The translations under genes were made by a program, and so were the position numbers. A DNA stretch of 64,000 nt from Proteromonas lacertae (taxonomy: Eukaryota; Sar; Bigyra; Opalinata; Proteromonadidae): positions 1-64,000 of the forward strand of contig NGBS01000036.1 in NCBI GenBank assembly GCA_002245135.1. The letters run 5' to 3'. A model generated the notes under the pieces. It was not told where the DNA came from. It saw only the letters and a list, made by a program, of their open reading frames with translations, and made no database searches. Shown here piece after piece: positions 22,311 through 31,188 of this stretch (position 1 is the stretch's first letter; every line of letters begins with the position of its first letter).

Positions 22311-23300
22311 AAATTATTCCTATTGTAGTGGAACATCATAAGACCAATATACTTGTTAAAGTGATAATTGAGACTTGCTTATTGAATGGAAAAGAAATAA
22401 AAATAGTATTGAGATTATGTGGTGATGTAGAAGTTAACTCTGTTTTAAACATACAAAGGTTTCTAAAATAGGTGATTTAATAAACTAAAAGCTATACAAA
22501 GTTAAAGAAGTAGCTGTACAATATATGAAAAGATTAGTAGAAGGTTATGGAGGTAACTTCACTATAGATGTAAGAAATGCTTTAGAAAGCAAATTATCAA
22601 AGCATGATTCCAAAACCTGAAGTAAATCATTCCAAATTCTTAGCTTGTCTCAATGACTGGTAGTTTTATAGATGTATTAGTAAAGAAGGTAAAATAGTAG
22701 AAGAAGGTGCAAATTTAGCTATAGTAGAAGCTATACAAACTGAGAAAAAAGACAAATTGATGTTATTATGGATTTTTGATTTGATTTTTAAGACAAAGGT
22801 TAAATTATCATTGAGTAACAAATAAATATACATCTATTAGTGTTTTGTATGTTTATAATTAGAAATATTTACAAATATGTTTGATAAAAGTATAAATAGG
22901 TACATATAAATATTATGTGTTACATATGTGTATTATTTTATTATGCATATAAATCAATTATAAATAATTAAGTAAATAGCTAGATTACGAAAATTAGACT
23001 AATATAATTAAATAAATGTTTGATATAATCATCATATACACATAATATATTATTATATTGAGCCCTTACTTCCTATAGGAGGCAGGTGCTCAAAAAATAA
23101 AAATTGAAAAAATGATCAAACTTATGTTTGTGTCGATTCTTGTTATTTTTTGAGCACTCTCATTCAATAAGCATAATATATAAATAAAAATTGGAGATCC
23201 AAGATGCAGTTATTATGCTCTATAGTCTGGACCATGAGGTGCTCAAATTTTAAAAATAATGTCATAATGTGTGAATTGAAAGTTAATAATAATGAATATT

Positions 23301-23333
23301 AGGGTGAAATGGAACACTGTTCTATTTCACCCT
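23301..23333. repeat. P2 left terminal palindrome
   Basis: AGGGTGAAAT pairs with ATTTCACCCT around an inner GAACA/TGTTC pair. The right end (43451-43484) has a different sequence but the same geometry; the arm base pair T-A here is G-C there. Confidence 0.75.
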
Positions 23334-23487
23334 ATTGTTATTTCACCCTTAGAAACGTTTTCAATGCATAATAAATACATCAATCGATTTCTTTATATGT
23401 GCTGGGCTCATATATGCCCTTAGTTTGACTTTCTGATCATAATCGAAATCTAATTTTCTTAAAAAAATTAAAAAAACAATGATAGAT

Positions 23488-23940
23488 AGGATGGCCGCCA
23501 TACTGTGTGATATGACAACATATAGTGACCATCCTATGCAATAAAAAAAAAAAAAAAAATGGAGTTCAAGTCAAATCTCGAAACGCATCTATTTTTCTAT
23601 TATTGATATTTCTTATAAGACTTGTTATAATGCTAATTAATTATGTAAATTATGAAAACAACACTCACACAAACACAATCTATCATTTGAACCAATTAGG
23701 ACCAGAGATTAATAATCATTTTGGTACTCTGGCTCCTCCTCATCATCATCATCTACTATAAATTGTGAGAAGTTATTATCATCATCTTCCTCTGTAGTAC
23801 TATCTTCTTGTTTTTGGTTTTTGATTGAAATGTTTTTTTGATTTATTTTCTTTCTTTTGAATCTTGGAGTTTTAGATGTACTGCACTTTCTTTTTGTTGA
23901 TACCACCTTTAACAACTTGTTGTTGTCATCTTCATCATCA
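23488..23940 (-). repeat. P2 inner TIR, left copy
   Basis: Inverted near-copy of 42800-43251. It begins with a dyad (AGGATGGCCGCCATACTG ... CCATCCTA) able to form a hairpin and includes the coding end of the acidic protein (NNKLLKVV to EYQNDY). Confidence 0.85.
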
Positions 23941-24605
23941 TTATCATTATCATCATCACCTTTATCATCTTTAACATCAGTTGACGGCTGTACTTTAATA
24001 TTTGTTTCTGCTTTAGGAGTAATCAATTTATTCAACTTCTACTATTATATATAAATCAAAACATATAGCATATATACCATTTGTTGCATTTGTGACATCT
24101 TGATTTGGTTAATTGGATTACTCATATACTCACCCATTTGCATCCTAGTCTTTGCACTTGCTTGAGCCATTTCATTGTAATTAGGTCTATTCATATTCAC
24201 ATACATGTTAGAACCAAACAAATGCTGATCATCAATCTCTCTTAAACTATTAGCAAGTGGTATAGCCATTGCATTACCTTCATGTAATGATGTGGATAAC
24301 ATAGAATCGATTGCATTCTGTCTCTCTAAAAATTTTTGCTCATCATTCAATTTACGAATATCACTTTCATTAGGAGGATTGTCTTTAGAATTCAACTTAG
24401 TAATCTCATCTTTTATTTCATTTAAACGACTGTTTCTCATATCCACTAAATCTTTCGCATTCTCTCTATAAAAATTATTATATAAACTCTGATAATATTT
24501 GTCATGTCCATTATATCCTTCACCTCTCCGTATCTTCTTCCTTTTGCCTTTGCCTCTCATCCGAGCAAACACAGCAAGTAGTATTTTCTTATTTAGTTTT
24601 TTCAT
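23709..24605 (-). CDS. Spliced, chimeric basic/acidic P2 protein
   Basis: Exon 1 starts at ATG 24603-24605: a basic start (RGKGKRKKIRR), then a helix-rich, Met/Asn-rich middle. After ...QQM a GTATAT...TAG segment of 39 bases (24039-24077) splits this frame from one with no ATG; removing it joins them in frame. Exon 2 begins with NKLITPKAETNIKVQP and ends with a basic stretch and an acidic EYQNDY tail. The exon 2 start matches P3 (47021-47095), but its end matches the P2 right-end gene (42805-43028), so the gene is a fusion made within Asp-codon repeats. Function unknown; a virion or nucleoid component is possible from composition. The unspliced reading ends 12 residues after QQM. Confidence 0.6.
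24039..24077 (-). other. Predicted 39-nt intron
   Basis: GTATATATGC at the 5' side and AATAGTAG at the 3' side. Removal joins ATG (24078-24080) to AAG TTG AAT in frame. The same interval occurs in P3 at 46982-47020. Confidence 0.5.
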
Positions 24606-24676
24606 AATAACTTAATAGAAAATAAAAAGAAACAATTTAATTATAATAATAATGTGTAATATAAGTATTATTAATA

Positions 24677-25291
24677 TTATTGAACATAAACAGGCTCGAT
24701 AGGCTCGCCTTGTATTTCTCTACCTGCAATATCATTACCTAATGGTTTATCTTCTTCTGGTTCTGGTTCTTTTACTTTCTCTATTTTCTCTTTCTTTGGA
24801 TTTGAACTCTTTTCTAATTTCTTCATATATTTGCCTAATTGATCTCTAGTTTCTTTCAAAGCTATTTGTAATTCAGCTTTTGTCATACGACTAGGAGGAG
24901 GTAATGATGAGTCCCTATCCTTTTTACTATTTTTTCGACCACCACCACGTTTGGACTTAGGCTCGTCTAAAGCATTTGATTTTTGTTTCTTACTAGATCT
25001 TCTTTTGGATCTCTCATGTGATCTGGATCTTGATCTGGATTTATGGGAGTGTTTTTTACCTTTTTTTGAATTTTTATGAGATGATGATCCATCATTCTGT
25101 AATATGTTGTATATATCCTTTGGAGAGAATTGTGATAGTAATTCATTGATCATAGCATCACTTGGTTTAGCTTCTGTGATTTTTGGTTTGGACATCTTGG
25201 AATCATTTTCATTTATTGACTCTACTTCACTATCAGACTCATCAGTAGAACTATCATCACTCACATATTCAGTTGATTCAGTATCACTCAT
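24677..25291 (-). CDS. Ser/Arg- and Lys-rich acidic-basic protein
   Basis: 204 residues, ATG 25289-25291. The N-terminus is acidic Ser/Asp/Glu; a middle segment SHKSRSRSRSHERSKRR resembles SR-rich nucleic-acid-binding tails; the C-terminal 80 residues form a Lys/Glu helix with a MTKAELQIALKETRDQL motif. Copy in P3 at 45767-46381, nearly identical (one visible G-to-S change). Possible condensation of DNA or RNA in the particle; no family recognised. Confidence 0.65.
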   Translation of the reverse strand: MSDTESTEYVSDDSSTDESDSEVESINENDSKMSKPKITEAKPSDAMINELLSQFSPKDIYNILQNDGSSSHKNSKKGKKHSHKSRSRSRSHERSKRRSSKKQKSNALDEPKSKRGGGRKNSKKDRDSSLPPPSRMTKAELQIALKETRDQLGKYMKKLEKSSNPKKEKIEKVKEPEPEEDKPLGNDIAGREIQGEPIEPVYVQ

Positions 25292-25380
25292 TTTTTATTT
25301 CTATGTTATGAAAAAATAAATTAACAAAAAAACAATGAAAATAATAATATAAGTATTATTAGCATTATTAAAAGTCAAGC

Positions 25381-25674
25381 TTACATTCGAGCCACCTTTG
25401 ATTTTAAATATGCGTTCAATAATGCTTGTTGATTACTCCCACCTCCATTGAATGGTAATCTACCTCTTCCTGACCTACGTCTTCTACGACCAAATCCCAT
25501 TGTTGATAATCTATCTGCGATATCGTTCTTTCCAAATTCCCTAGCTATTTTGGATGCTATTTTATGATCCTTTGCCCAGTTAAATGCTTTGGAACCCCAA
25601 TTTTTTAACTTGCCCCAAAATGAACCACCCATTCTTCCATAAACGCATCTACGTCTTCTACCACCTTTTGGCAT
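25381..25674 (-). CDS. Small Arg-rich virion-core-like protein
   Basis: 97 residues from ATG 25672-25674. It begins PKGGRRRRCVYGRMGG, has an amphipathic Trp/Lys helix (FWGKLKNWGSKAFNWAKD), then GFGRRRRRSGRGR and a short tail. Short, Gly/Arg-rich proteins with one amphipathic helix are frequent core or membrane-active virion proteins in adenovirus- and Polinton-type genomes, so that is the best guess. P3 copy at 45384-45677 has two changes (R to C, R to G). Confidence 0.6.
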   Translation of the reverse strand: MPKGGRRRRCVYGRMGGSFWGKLKNWGSKAFNWAKDHKIASKIAREFGKNDIADRLSTMGFGRRRRRSGRGRLPFNGGGSNQQALLNAYLKSKVARM

Positions 25675-25732
25675 TATGTTATTTCGAATGAAAATAAAGA
25701 AATATGATTAAAATAAAAAAATTAAAATTAGA

Positions 25733-26239
25733 CTAGAAAACTCTAATCTTATTGTCAATATATCGATTATCGAGACTATTACTACTTTTACGTCTTTTAC
25801 CAGAACCAGTCTTTTTCTTTGCTAACAAAAATTTCGGTATAGTACTTGGACCACCTTTTGTCCAATTCTTTACAGCAAATGGATTAGCCATTCCACCATT
25901 TTTTAAATAGGGCATACTGCCTGGACCACCACTAATTACACTTTTTACTTCCTTTGGTACTCTATTGAGACCTAATTTTTTAATTTTATTCCAAAAAGAA
26001 CCAGCACCACTTATACCGCCATCATAATTCCATTCTGCTTGTCCACCTCTTCTTCTACGTTTTCTACCATATCCTACATTGGATACAACATTACCTAAGG
26101 CTGGACCTACACCTGGGATTAAACTAGCTGCTGTTGATAAAATTTTTGTTTTCTTAAAGAAATTCTTTACTCCATCCCAGAACTTGCCTTTACCTATGAT
26201 ATACTTACGATATTTCGCTTTTGAACTTCTTTTAACCAT
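25733..26239 (-). CDS. Basic minor virion protein with hydrophobic segment
   Basis: 168 residues from ATG 26237-26239. A Lys-rich start and FWDGVKNFFKKTK amphipathic helix precede LIPGVGPALGNVVSNVG, then GYGRKRRRRGGQ and a Gly-rich, basic remainder. The pattern of amphipathic helix, LIPGxGPA segment and GxGRKRRRR basic motif recalls membrane-lytic or core proteins of adenovirus-like lineages; this is analogy, not proven homology. An AACGGCTATA motif lies about 58 bases before the start. P3 copy at 44819-45325 differs at one residue (F to M). Confidence 0.6.
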   Translation of the reverse strand: MVKRSSKAKYRKYIIGKGKFWDGVKNFFKKTKILSTAASLIPGVGPALGNVVSNVGYGRKRRRRGGQAEWNYDGGISGAGSFWNKIKKLGLNRVPKEVKSVISGGPGSMPYLKNGGMANPFAVKNWTKGGPSTIPKFLLAKKKTGSGKRRKSSNSLDNRYIDNKIRVF

Positions 26240-26296
26240 AATTTGAGATAATTATATTTTTGAGTGATAATATAGTCAATAATATCAATATTGTCA

Positions 26297-26310
26297 TTAT
26301 AGCCGTTTTT
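26297..26310 (-). promoter_or_regulatory. AACGGCTATA promoter-like motif
   Basis: AAAAACGGCTATAAT on the minus strand, upstream of the gene at 26239 and between two divergent genes. Same core as at 31156-31180 and 47475-47496, and copied at 44748-44761. Confidence 0.5.
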
Positions 26311-26313
26311 AAT

Positions 26314-26673
26314 ATGTCAGCTGGTCCAATACCTCAAATAACTTTTAATAGTGGTGTTGCATATCAACAAGATGGTCAACACCCTCAATATCTACCACAG
26401 CCACAACCGAATCAACAATCGCAACAATCGGTACAAAATGATCAACAAACTCAAGTACTGAAAACACTCGAAATATTACCTCCAGAGGCACAACAGATGT
26501 TAAAGAGTATTAATCCATGGACATTCAAGGAAGCACAAGCTATATTAAATAAATTGACAGATGAAGTGTTAATGGAGAGAAATCAAACACCAATACAACA
26601 ACAACAACCATACCCAGTACAGAATTTAAATCCTGTGCAATATGCTAGACAAAATATGACATTAATAGGTTAA
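26314..26673 (+). CDS. Gln/Pro-rich small protein
   Basis: 119 residues from ATG 26314, divergent from the basic virion gene. The N-terminal 60 residues are Gln/Pro-rich; the middle has a predicted helical stretch (LEILPPEAQQMLKSINPW, FKEAQAILNKL); the tail is again Gln/Pro/Asn-rich. Not recognised. The P3 copy at 44385-44744 is identical in protein sequence, which suggests recent copying or selection. Confidence 0.6.
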   Translation: MSAGPIPQITFNSGVAYQQDGQHPQYLPQPQPNQQSQQSVQNDQQTQVLKTLEILPPEAQQMLKSINPWTFKEAQAILNKLTDEVLMERNQTPIQQQQPYPVQNLNPVQYARQNMTLIG

Positions 26674-26741
26674 TAATTAACATAATATCAATATTTGAAA
26701 TATATTCGTTTCATTTTATTATTTTTTGTATATTGTGTTCT

Positions 26742-27197
26742 ATGGATTCAAACAACCATAATACCATACACGTTATAGGCATAATGGGTAAATCAAATGA
26801 TCAAGACCAAAAGAAAGAAAATTTAGAAGATAAGAAAATGCGATTCAGTCAAAAAAGAAAAAGAGAAAGGGATATGATTGATAATGTGTATAAGTACTTG
26901 TATGGAGAAGCAGAATGTACTGACGATGACTCTGATGACTATGATCCTGAAGATGATCCAAATGCAAGTGATGTTGATAGTAATGGTAATTTAAAGGATT
27001 TCATTGCATATAGTGAAGATGAAAATGATGCTGAATCGAATATGGAGCAGGATGATTATGATAGCGATAATGATCAATGGTATGATGTATATGATATTCC
27101 TGAAATTGCCAATGACAATGATAATAAGATACACATCATCAAGAGAAAATTATTAAATGCTATATCTGAATCATTAGATGAATTAGTACCACAATAA
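26742..27197 (+). CDS. Acidic Asp-rich protein
   Basis: 151 residues from ATG 26742. A basic segment (FSQKRKRERD) is followed by a long Asp/Glu-rich region and a short basic/hydrophobic end (IIKRKLLNAIS). The P3 copy (43933-44316) shares the first ~95 residues but diverges at the acidic end, where Asp-codon repeats favour recombination. Nuclear acidic protein of unknown role. Confidence 0.55.
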   Translation: MDSNNHNTIHVIGIMGKSNDQDQKKENLEDKKMRFSQKRKRERDMIDNVYKYLYGEAECTDDDSDDYDPEDDPNASDVDSNGNLKDFIAYSEDENDAESNMEQDDYDSDNDQWYDVYDIPEIANDNDNKIHIIKRKLLNAISESLDELVPQ

Positions 27198-27339
27198 AAA
27201 CATAAGCATTTGGTCAAGTCAAACATGCAATGTGACGATTCAAAAAACCTTGATAAAGAAGAAGATTTAGAAGATCTTTAAGTGTTAAGTGATTAAATGT
27301 AATTACTTTATTTTTTTTAATTATTTTTTTTTGCTTATC

Positions 27340-27967
27340 ATGAACGCTATACCACCATTACAACATACTGACTCACCTAAAAGTATTGTTAAACCTCTAG
27401 ATTTCACTGAATTAGAAAGAGCATTGCCGATTGAAGATGCTGTAAAACCAGTATGCCTATTCAATGAGAAAGATGTAAAGAAAATGGATGTGCATACATA
27501 TAAAGCTAATTTAGATGTTTTGGAGCATAGTGAGAGAGCAATATGTGATTGTGAGGGGTTTAGCATTACCAATTGGTGAAGAGAGTTTACCACGTGTGAA
27601 ATTCAATATAACTCAAATTCAGCATATTTTAGAAATTTTTAAAGAATCTCTAACTCATTATAGAATTCAAACAAGATTTTTTAATCTCAGTGTAGAAGAT
27701 TGTATAGAGGTGAGTAATAGAGTAGATGATGCTATAAAATTATGTTTGAAAGATACTGTTCCATACTCTGCAGTAAAAGTTGGAGTTCATAATGTGTTAA
27801 TATGCCTATGGGAACGTATACGTAATAATGAAAAAGAAGGAAATCACTATGAGTTGGTGCATTTTGAAAGGGAATTAGATGAGTATGAGCGGTTAATATG
27901 GAACGTGTATCATTGTCTTTGTAAATTTGTGGGAGTCATATCAAAAAGAGAATACTATAGACCGTAA
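27340..27967 (+). pseudogene. Unknown P2 protein needing a +1 frameshift
   Basis: ATG 27340 opens 79 codons with VKPLDFTELERALP and a stop at 27577-27579. The frame one base ahead is open from 27515 and continues for about 140 codons (GLALPIGEESLPRVKF to SKREYYRP, stop 27965-27967). The join near 27536-27550 would give one protein of about 205 residues. The same break occurs in P3 (43509-43748), so it predates the copying or is a programmed shift. No family recognised. Confidence 0.5.
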
Positions 27968-27983
27968 TTAATTAATTAATTAA

Positions 27984-28214
27984 TTAATGGTTACTATTAT
28001 TATAATTATTATAATTACTTCTCATTATTTCTTCTCTTTCTTGATTAAAATTCTTTAAAAATCGATTATACTCTTTATCTAAGGTATCTCTCCCATTAGG
28101 GTCTAATTGCTCCATACGCTCCCAGAATCTGTTTACAGCTTCTTCGAATGGCATGTAATCACAATAATCTAAGTCCTTATATTTTTCTGAAGTATCTTTT
28201 TGGTTGTCTGACAT
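27984..28214 (-). CDS. Small acidic helical protein
   Basis: 76 residues from ATG 28212-28214, convergent with the preceding gene. Rich in Asp, Glu, Asn and Tyr, with FEEAVNRFWERMEQLDP and a C-terminal Asn-rich run. No family recognised; only one copy, since the P3 copy ends before this point. Confidence 0.5.
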   Translation of the reverse strand: MSDNQKDTSEKYKDLDYCDYMPFEEAVNRFWERMEQLDPNGRDTLDKEYNRFLKNFNQEREEIMRSNYNNYNNSNH

Positions 28215-28377
28215 ACTTGAGTGTAATGATATGATATAATTTAAAAAAAATGGAATCTATCAAATAAGCTTGTGTAATCAAACTATACAATTTACACATG
28301 TTCATGGTATTCGCGGTAATTTGTATAACCGCTCCAAATATATCAAACATATATCAAGCTTTATTCATTTTGGCGGT

Positions 28378-29076
28378 ATGAGTTCAAATATCAATAATGG
28401 ATCTAATTTTATCACATTAGATGATAGAGATGTTACTTATTTAACTGTAAAAGGATGGTGTAATGAAGCTGAACCAAATACAGAAAAGATTGAAGATGCA
28501 AAGTACTATGTCATGAGTTTTACTCCAGGAAGGTTCTTATTTAAGAACAGAAGACCTATTAAAAATTGTTATCAAGATGTAAAGGAGCCTTTGAAAAAAA
28601 TGTTTGTGGATTATGCCATCAAGTATACAGATGACTCAAATATGGTCAAAGACTATAAGAAATGTGGCTTCCAAGTGATATTTCCTGAAGACAACGATAA
28701 TAACACTGTCAGATTCTGGGCATGGTTAAACAAGATTAAAGATCCTCCAAGTTATTTATTTTATGAGTGTCAGTGTGATTTGAGAATTAGACAGATAACT
28801 GTATTAGATAAGAAGGATAAAGAAAAATACACTATTATCCCAAAATTTGAAGTGCATAGCAGTATCAAGAAATATGAGCAAAAACTTGAGAAGGAGAAGG
28901 AGGATGAGGATCAGTGTGCTGAGAATCAGGATTTAGATGACATAGATTTGGAGAATATGTATACACAACCTGCAGATTATGATATTATTCCAGTACCAAC
29001 AACACCTGCTCCGATGAAAAGAAGAACTGAGAGTGATAATCAAAACCAACAATACAAGAGAAATAAGAAGAATTAA
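28378..29076 (+). CDS. Possible DNA-binding protein of P2
   Basis: 232 residues from ATG 28378 (an open extension upstream has no ATG). The first 150 residues alternate beta-like strands (YLTVKGWCNEA, KYYVMSFTPGRF, FQVIFPEDND), reminiscent of an OB-type fold; the last 70 are charged, ending in a basic PMKRRTESDN...KRNKKN tail. The layout resembles the P1 gene at 4961-5587. A single-strand DNA-binding protein would make sense for an element without its own polymerase, but this is inferred from pattern alone. Confidence 0.55.
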   Translation: MSSNINNGSNFITLDDRDVTYLTVKGWCNEAEPNTEKIEDAKYYVMSFTPGRFLFKNRRPIKNCYQDVKEPLKKMFVDYAIKYTDDSNMVKDYKKCGFQVIFPEDNDNNTVRFWAWLNKIKDPPSYLFYECQCDLRIRQITVLDKKDKEKYTIIPKFEVHSSIKKYEQKLEKEKEDEDQCAENQDLDDIDLENMYTQPADYDIIPVPTTPAPMKRRTESDNQNQQYKRNKKN

Positions 29077-29092
29077 TTTTTTTATTATTAAT

Positions 29093-30343
29093 CTACTTCT
29101 TCAATGGTAAATATATTTTTTGAGGTATTATTGAAGATTGCCAATCAAATCCACCTTCCCCCATATCTGCTACTCTATATTCAAACATACTATCTGTTAT
29201 TCTTAAATGAATTTTTTTATATTGTAATCTGCCTGTATATGTTTGAAATGCTAAATCAATATCAAATGATTCTTTCAGTTCGTCCATTTCAGGTGAAATA
29301 TTTAATTTTGAAATTAAATCATTCTTTGACATAAAATATTGTAATAATTGCATATCATCTGAATCTTTACTACTACATATGGTAAATGACTTTACATCAG
29401 AATTATCAATTCTGAAATAGTTTAATATATTAATCTCTAAGTAGGATGGGTAATATCCATATTCCATATATAATCTCTTTCTGGTGTTAGTAACACTATT
29501 AACATATACTATACATTTGTCATGATATATTTCTTTCATTTTATGAGTTTGATCATAATTGTAGGTAGATCTACTCATAACAGTAAGTGTAGGTGATACA
29601 TATGTGCCAATTGATTCATCTTTGCTATTAATTGAACTTTTTATAGATCTTGCATCATTCCATATATCTGTTACTATATTATTATTATTTTTTACTTTAT
29701 CATGTGCAGTCCATGTATATCCATATACACTAGTTGGACTCTCCCATTCATCCATATCTCCTGTAACAATTAAATACATTTTCATCTTATCATGTAATTC
29801 TTTTATCTTTTTTTCTGTTCTCTGTGCAATATAGTATATACAAGTATCTGTTTCTGGATCCATACCAGGTTTACCAATATCTCCTAATAACCAATGTATA
29901 TTATCAGCATCTAGAGCTGTAGTGCAATATGTATAATAAATCATTTTAAAAATGCTATAATTATCTGAATCAAATTTAGTAATTCCAACAATATCTGCAA
30001 TTTTATCAATTTTCTCACTAGTTGCACTATCAATACCACCACCTGATCCATATGATCCTCCAGTACCACTATTCTTAATATCGACCAACATTTCTCTAAT
30101 CGATTTAGCATCTCCAACTTTTTCTCCCAAATTGCTTGTAATCGATGTCAGTGCCCTCGTGACAGGTGTTAGATCTGTTGATACAGCTTGTTTTTTAATA
30201 GGACGGCCAAACATAAAATATAGCAAAATAAACAAAAAAATTATATTAGTGACAATATGGGGATTATTATTATTCCGAATCGCTGGGATAACTTGATGAA
30301 TCAGTGGACTCATCATCGCTGCTATAGGAAATGAGGTGATCAT
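29093..30343 (-). CDS. Membrane-anchored protein beside the P2 ATPase
   Basis: 416 residues from ATG 30341-30343 (a longer open frame upstream has only TTG). One membrane helix at about residues 30-48 (IVTNIIFLFILLYFMF), then a helical stretch, a GSYGSGGG linker near residue 100, and a long C-terminal domain of about 300 residues with many Tyr/Asp. It is the positional counterpart of P1 7934-8764. Likely a virion surface or membrane protein; no family recognised. Upstream lies ATAGCTATAATCACAATAAT, a weak form of the promoter-like motif. Confidence 0.6.
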   Translation of the reverse strand: MITSFPIAAMMSPLIHQVIPAIRNNNNPHIVTNIIFLFILLYFMFGRPIKKQAVSTDLTPVTRALTSITSNLGEKVGDAKSIREMLVDIKNSGTGGSYGSGGGIDSATSEKIDKIADIVGITKFDSDNYSIFKMIYYTYCTTALDADNIHWLLGDIGKPGMDPETDTCIYYIAQRTEKKIKELHDKMKMYLIVTGDMDEWESPTSVYGYTWTAHDKVKNNNNIVTDIWNDARSIKSSINSKDESIGTYVSPTLTVMSRSTYNYDQTHKMKEIYHDKCIVYVNSVTNTRKRLYMEYGYYPSYLEINILNYFRIDNSDVKSFTICSSKDSDDMQLLQYFMSKNDLISKLNISPEMDELKESFDIDLAFQTYTGRLQYKKIHLRITDSMFEYRVADMGEGGFDWQSSIIPQKIYLPLKK

Positions 30344-30404
30344 ATTTATTATTGTGATTATAGCTATTATTACTATTATCTCTAATTCTACTATCAAAAT
30401 TCAC

Positions 30405-31127
30405 TCAAAATTCATGATTATATAAATCGATATATAAAAATGAGTGATTACTCTGTTTAGTTGCATAATCATAATAAGACTTGAAAACATCAAAATCGAT
30501 CCATATATCTAAACTTGCATACAAATTTCGTAAATTAGCCATACTCAGGTTTTTGAATACTAAACAGTAATCAAGCTGTAAACGAACTGATGGAGTAATA
30601 TCAGTGACATATTGACTTGATATAATTACTTTTGACTTGTAATGACGGTTTGACTTAAGTAATTTTGAAACGGATTTATTTCTTAAATCAAATGATATAT
30701 CATCGAATATAAATATATTCTCTGGGTAATCATAATTATCTTTGTTTATATCTTTGATATTATCTAATACTGCATCCAATATATTCACTCTATCTTCATT
30801 CACTACTGAATCATAGCAATGGTACTCAATTTGGTTATACTTGAGCATATCAGTGATTTTCTCATATATAATATCCTTGGATATAGTTGCAACAAAAAAA
30901 TACACTACTTGGTCATATCCCTTTTTCAGCAAGTGTTGGATCATATTAAATATAAGTGTAGTCTTACCACTGTTTTTCTTAGCTAAAATAAATATGTTGC
31001 AGAATGGCTCCTGAAAATAGTCATATCCAAGGACACTATCTTTGGAACGTTTTCCACATCCTTTGACTACTGTCTCAACAGGATTTATGACTATGTTGTT
31101 TATTTTTTCTAAATTAACTTTACTCAT
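30405..31127 (-). CDS. A32/FtsK-like genome-packaging ATPase of P2
   Basis: 240 residues from ATG 31125-31127. Walker A is AKKNSGKTT (residues 49-57), Walker B is IFIFDDIS, and SSQYVTDI follows. It aligns with the P1 ATPase over its full length. It would power DNA entry into the capsid. It lies directly downstream of the capsid gene, as in P1, with a promoter-like motif 28 bases before its start. Confidence 0.9.
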   Translation of the reverse strand: MSKVNLEKINNIVINPVETVVKGCGKRSKDSVLGYDYFQEPFCNIFILAKKNSGKTTLIFNMIQHLLKKGYDQVVYFFVATISKDIIYEKITDMLKYNQIEYHCYDSVVNEDRVNILDAVLDNIKDINKDNYDYPENIFIFDDISFDLRNKSVSKLLKSNRHYKSKVIISSQYVTDITPSVRLQLDYCLVFKNLSMANLRNLYASLDIWIDFDVFKSYYDYATKQSNHSFLYIDLYNHEF

Positions 31128-31155
31128 AACAAAAATAACAAAAACATAATTATAA

Positions 31156-31180
31156 GAAATATAGCCGTTATCGATATTAT
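31156..31180 (-). promoter_or_regulatory. TATCGATAACGGCTATAT promoter-like motif
   Basis: Minus-strand motif 28 bases before the ATPase ATG. An almost identical string (A instead of G in the RATAAC position) stands at 47475-47496 in P3. Confidence 0.55.
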
Positions 31181-31188
31181 GATTATTT

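Larger units (their letters stand above)
18469..23285. mobile_element. F2: second fold-back, truncated by P2
   Basis: The left arm (18469 to about 21530, interrupted by a hAT-like insertion) and right arm (about 22190-23285) are inverted copies of each other and of the F1 arms. The right arm stops at GAAAGTTAA, where intact arms continue with CGAAATAC, because P2 begins there. The missing end of the arm does not reappear on the other side of P2. Confidence 0.7.
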
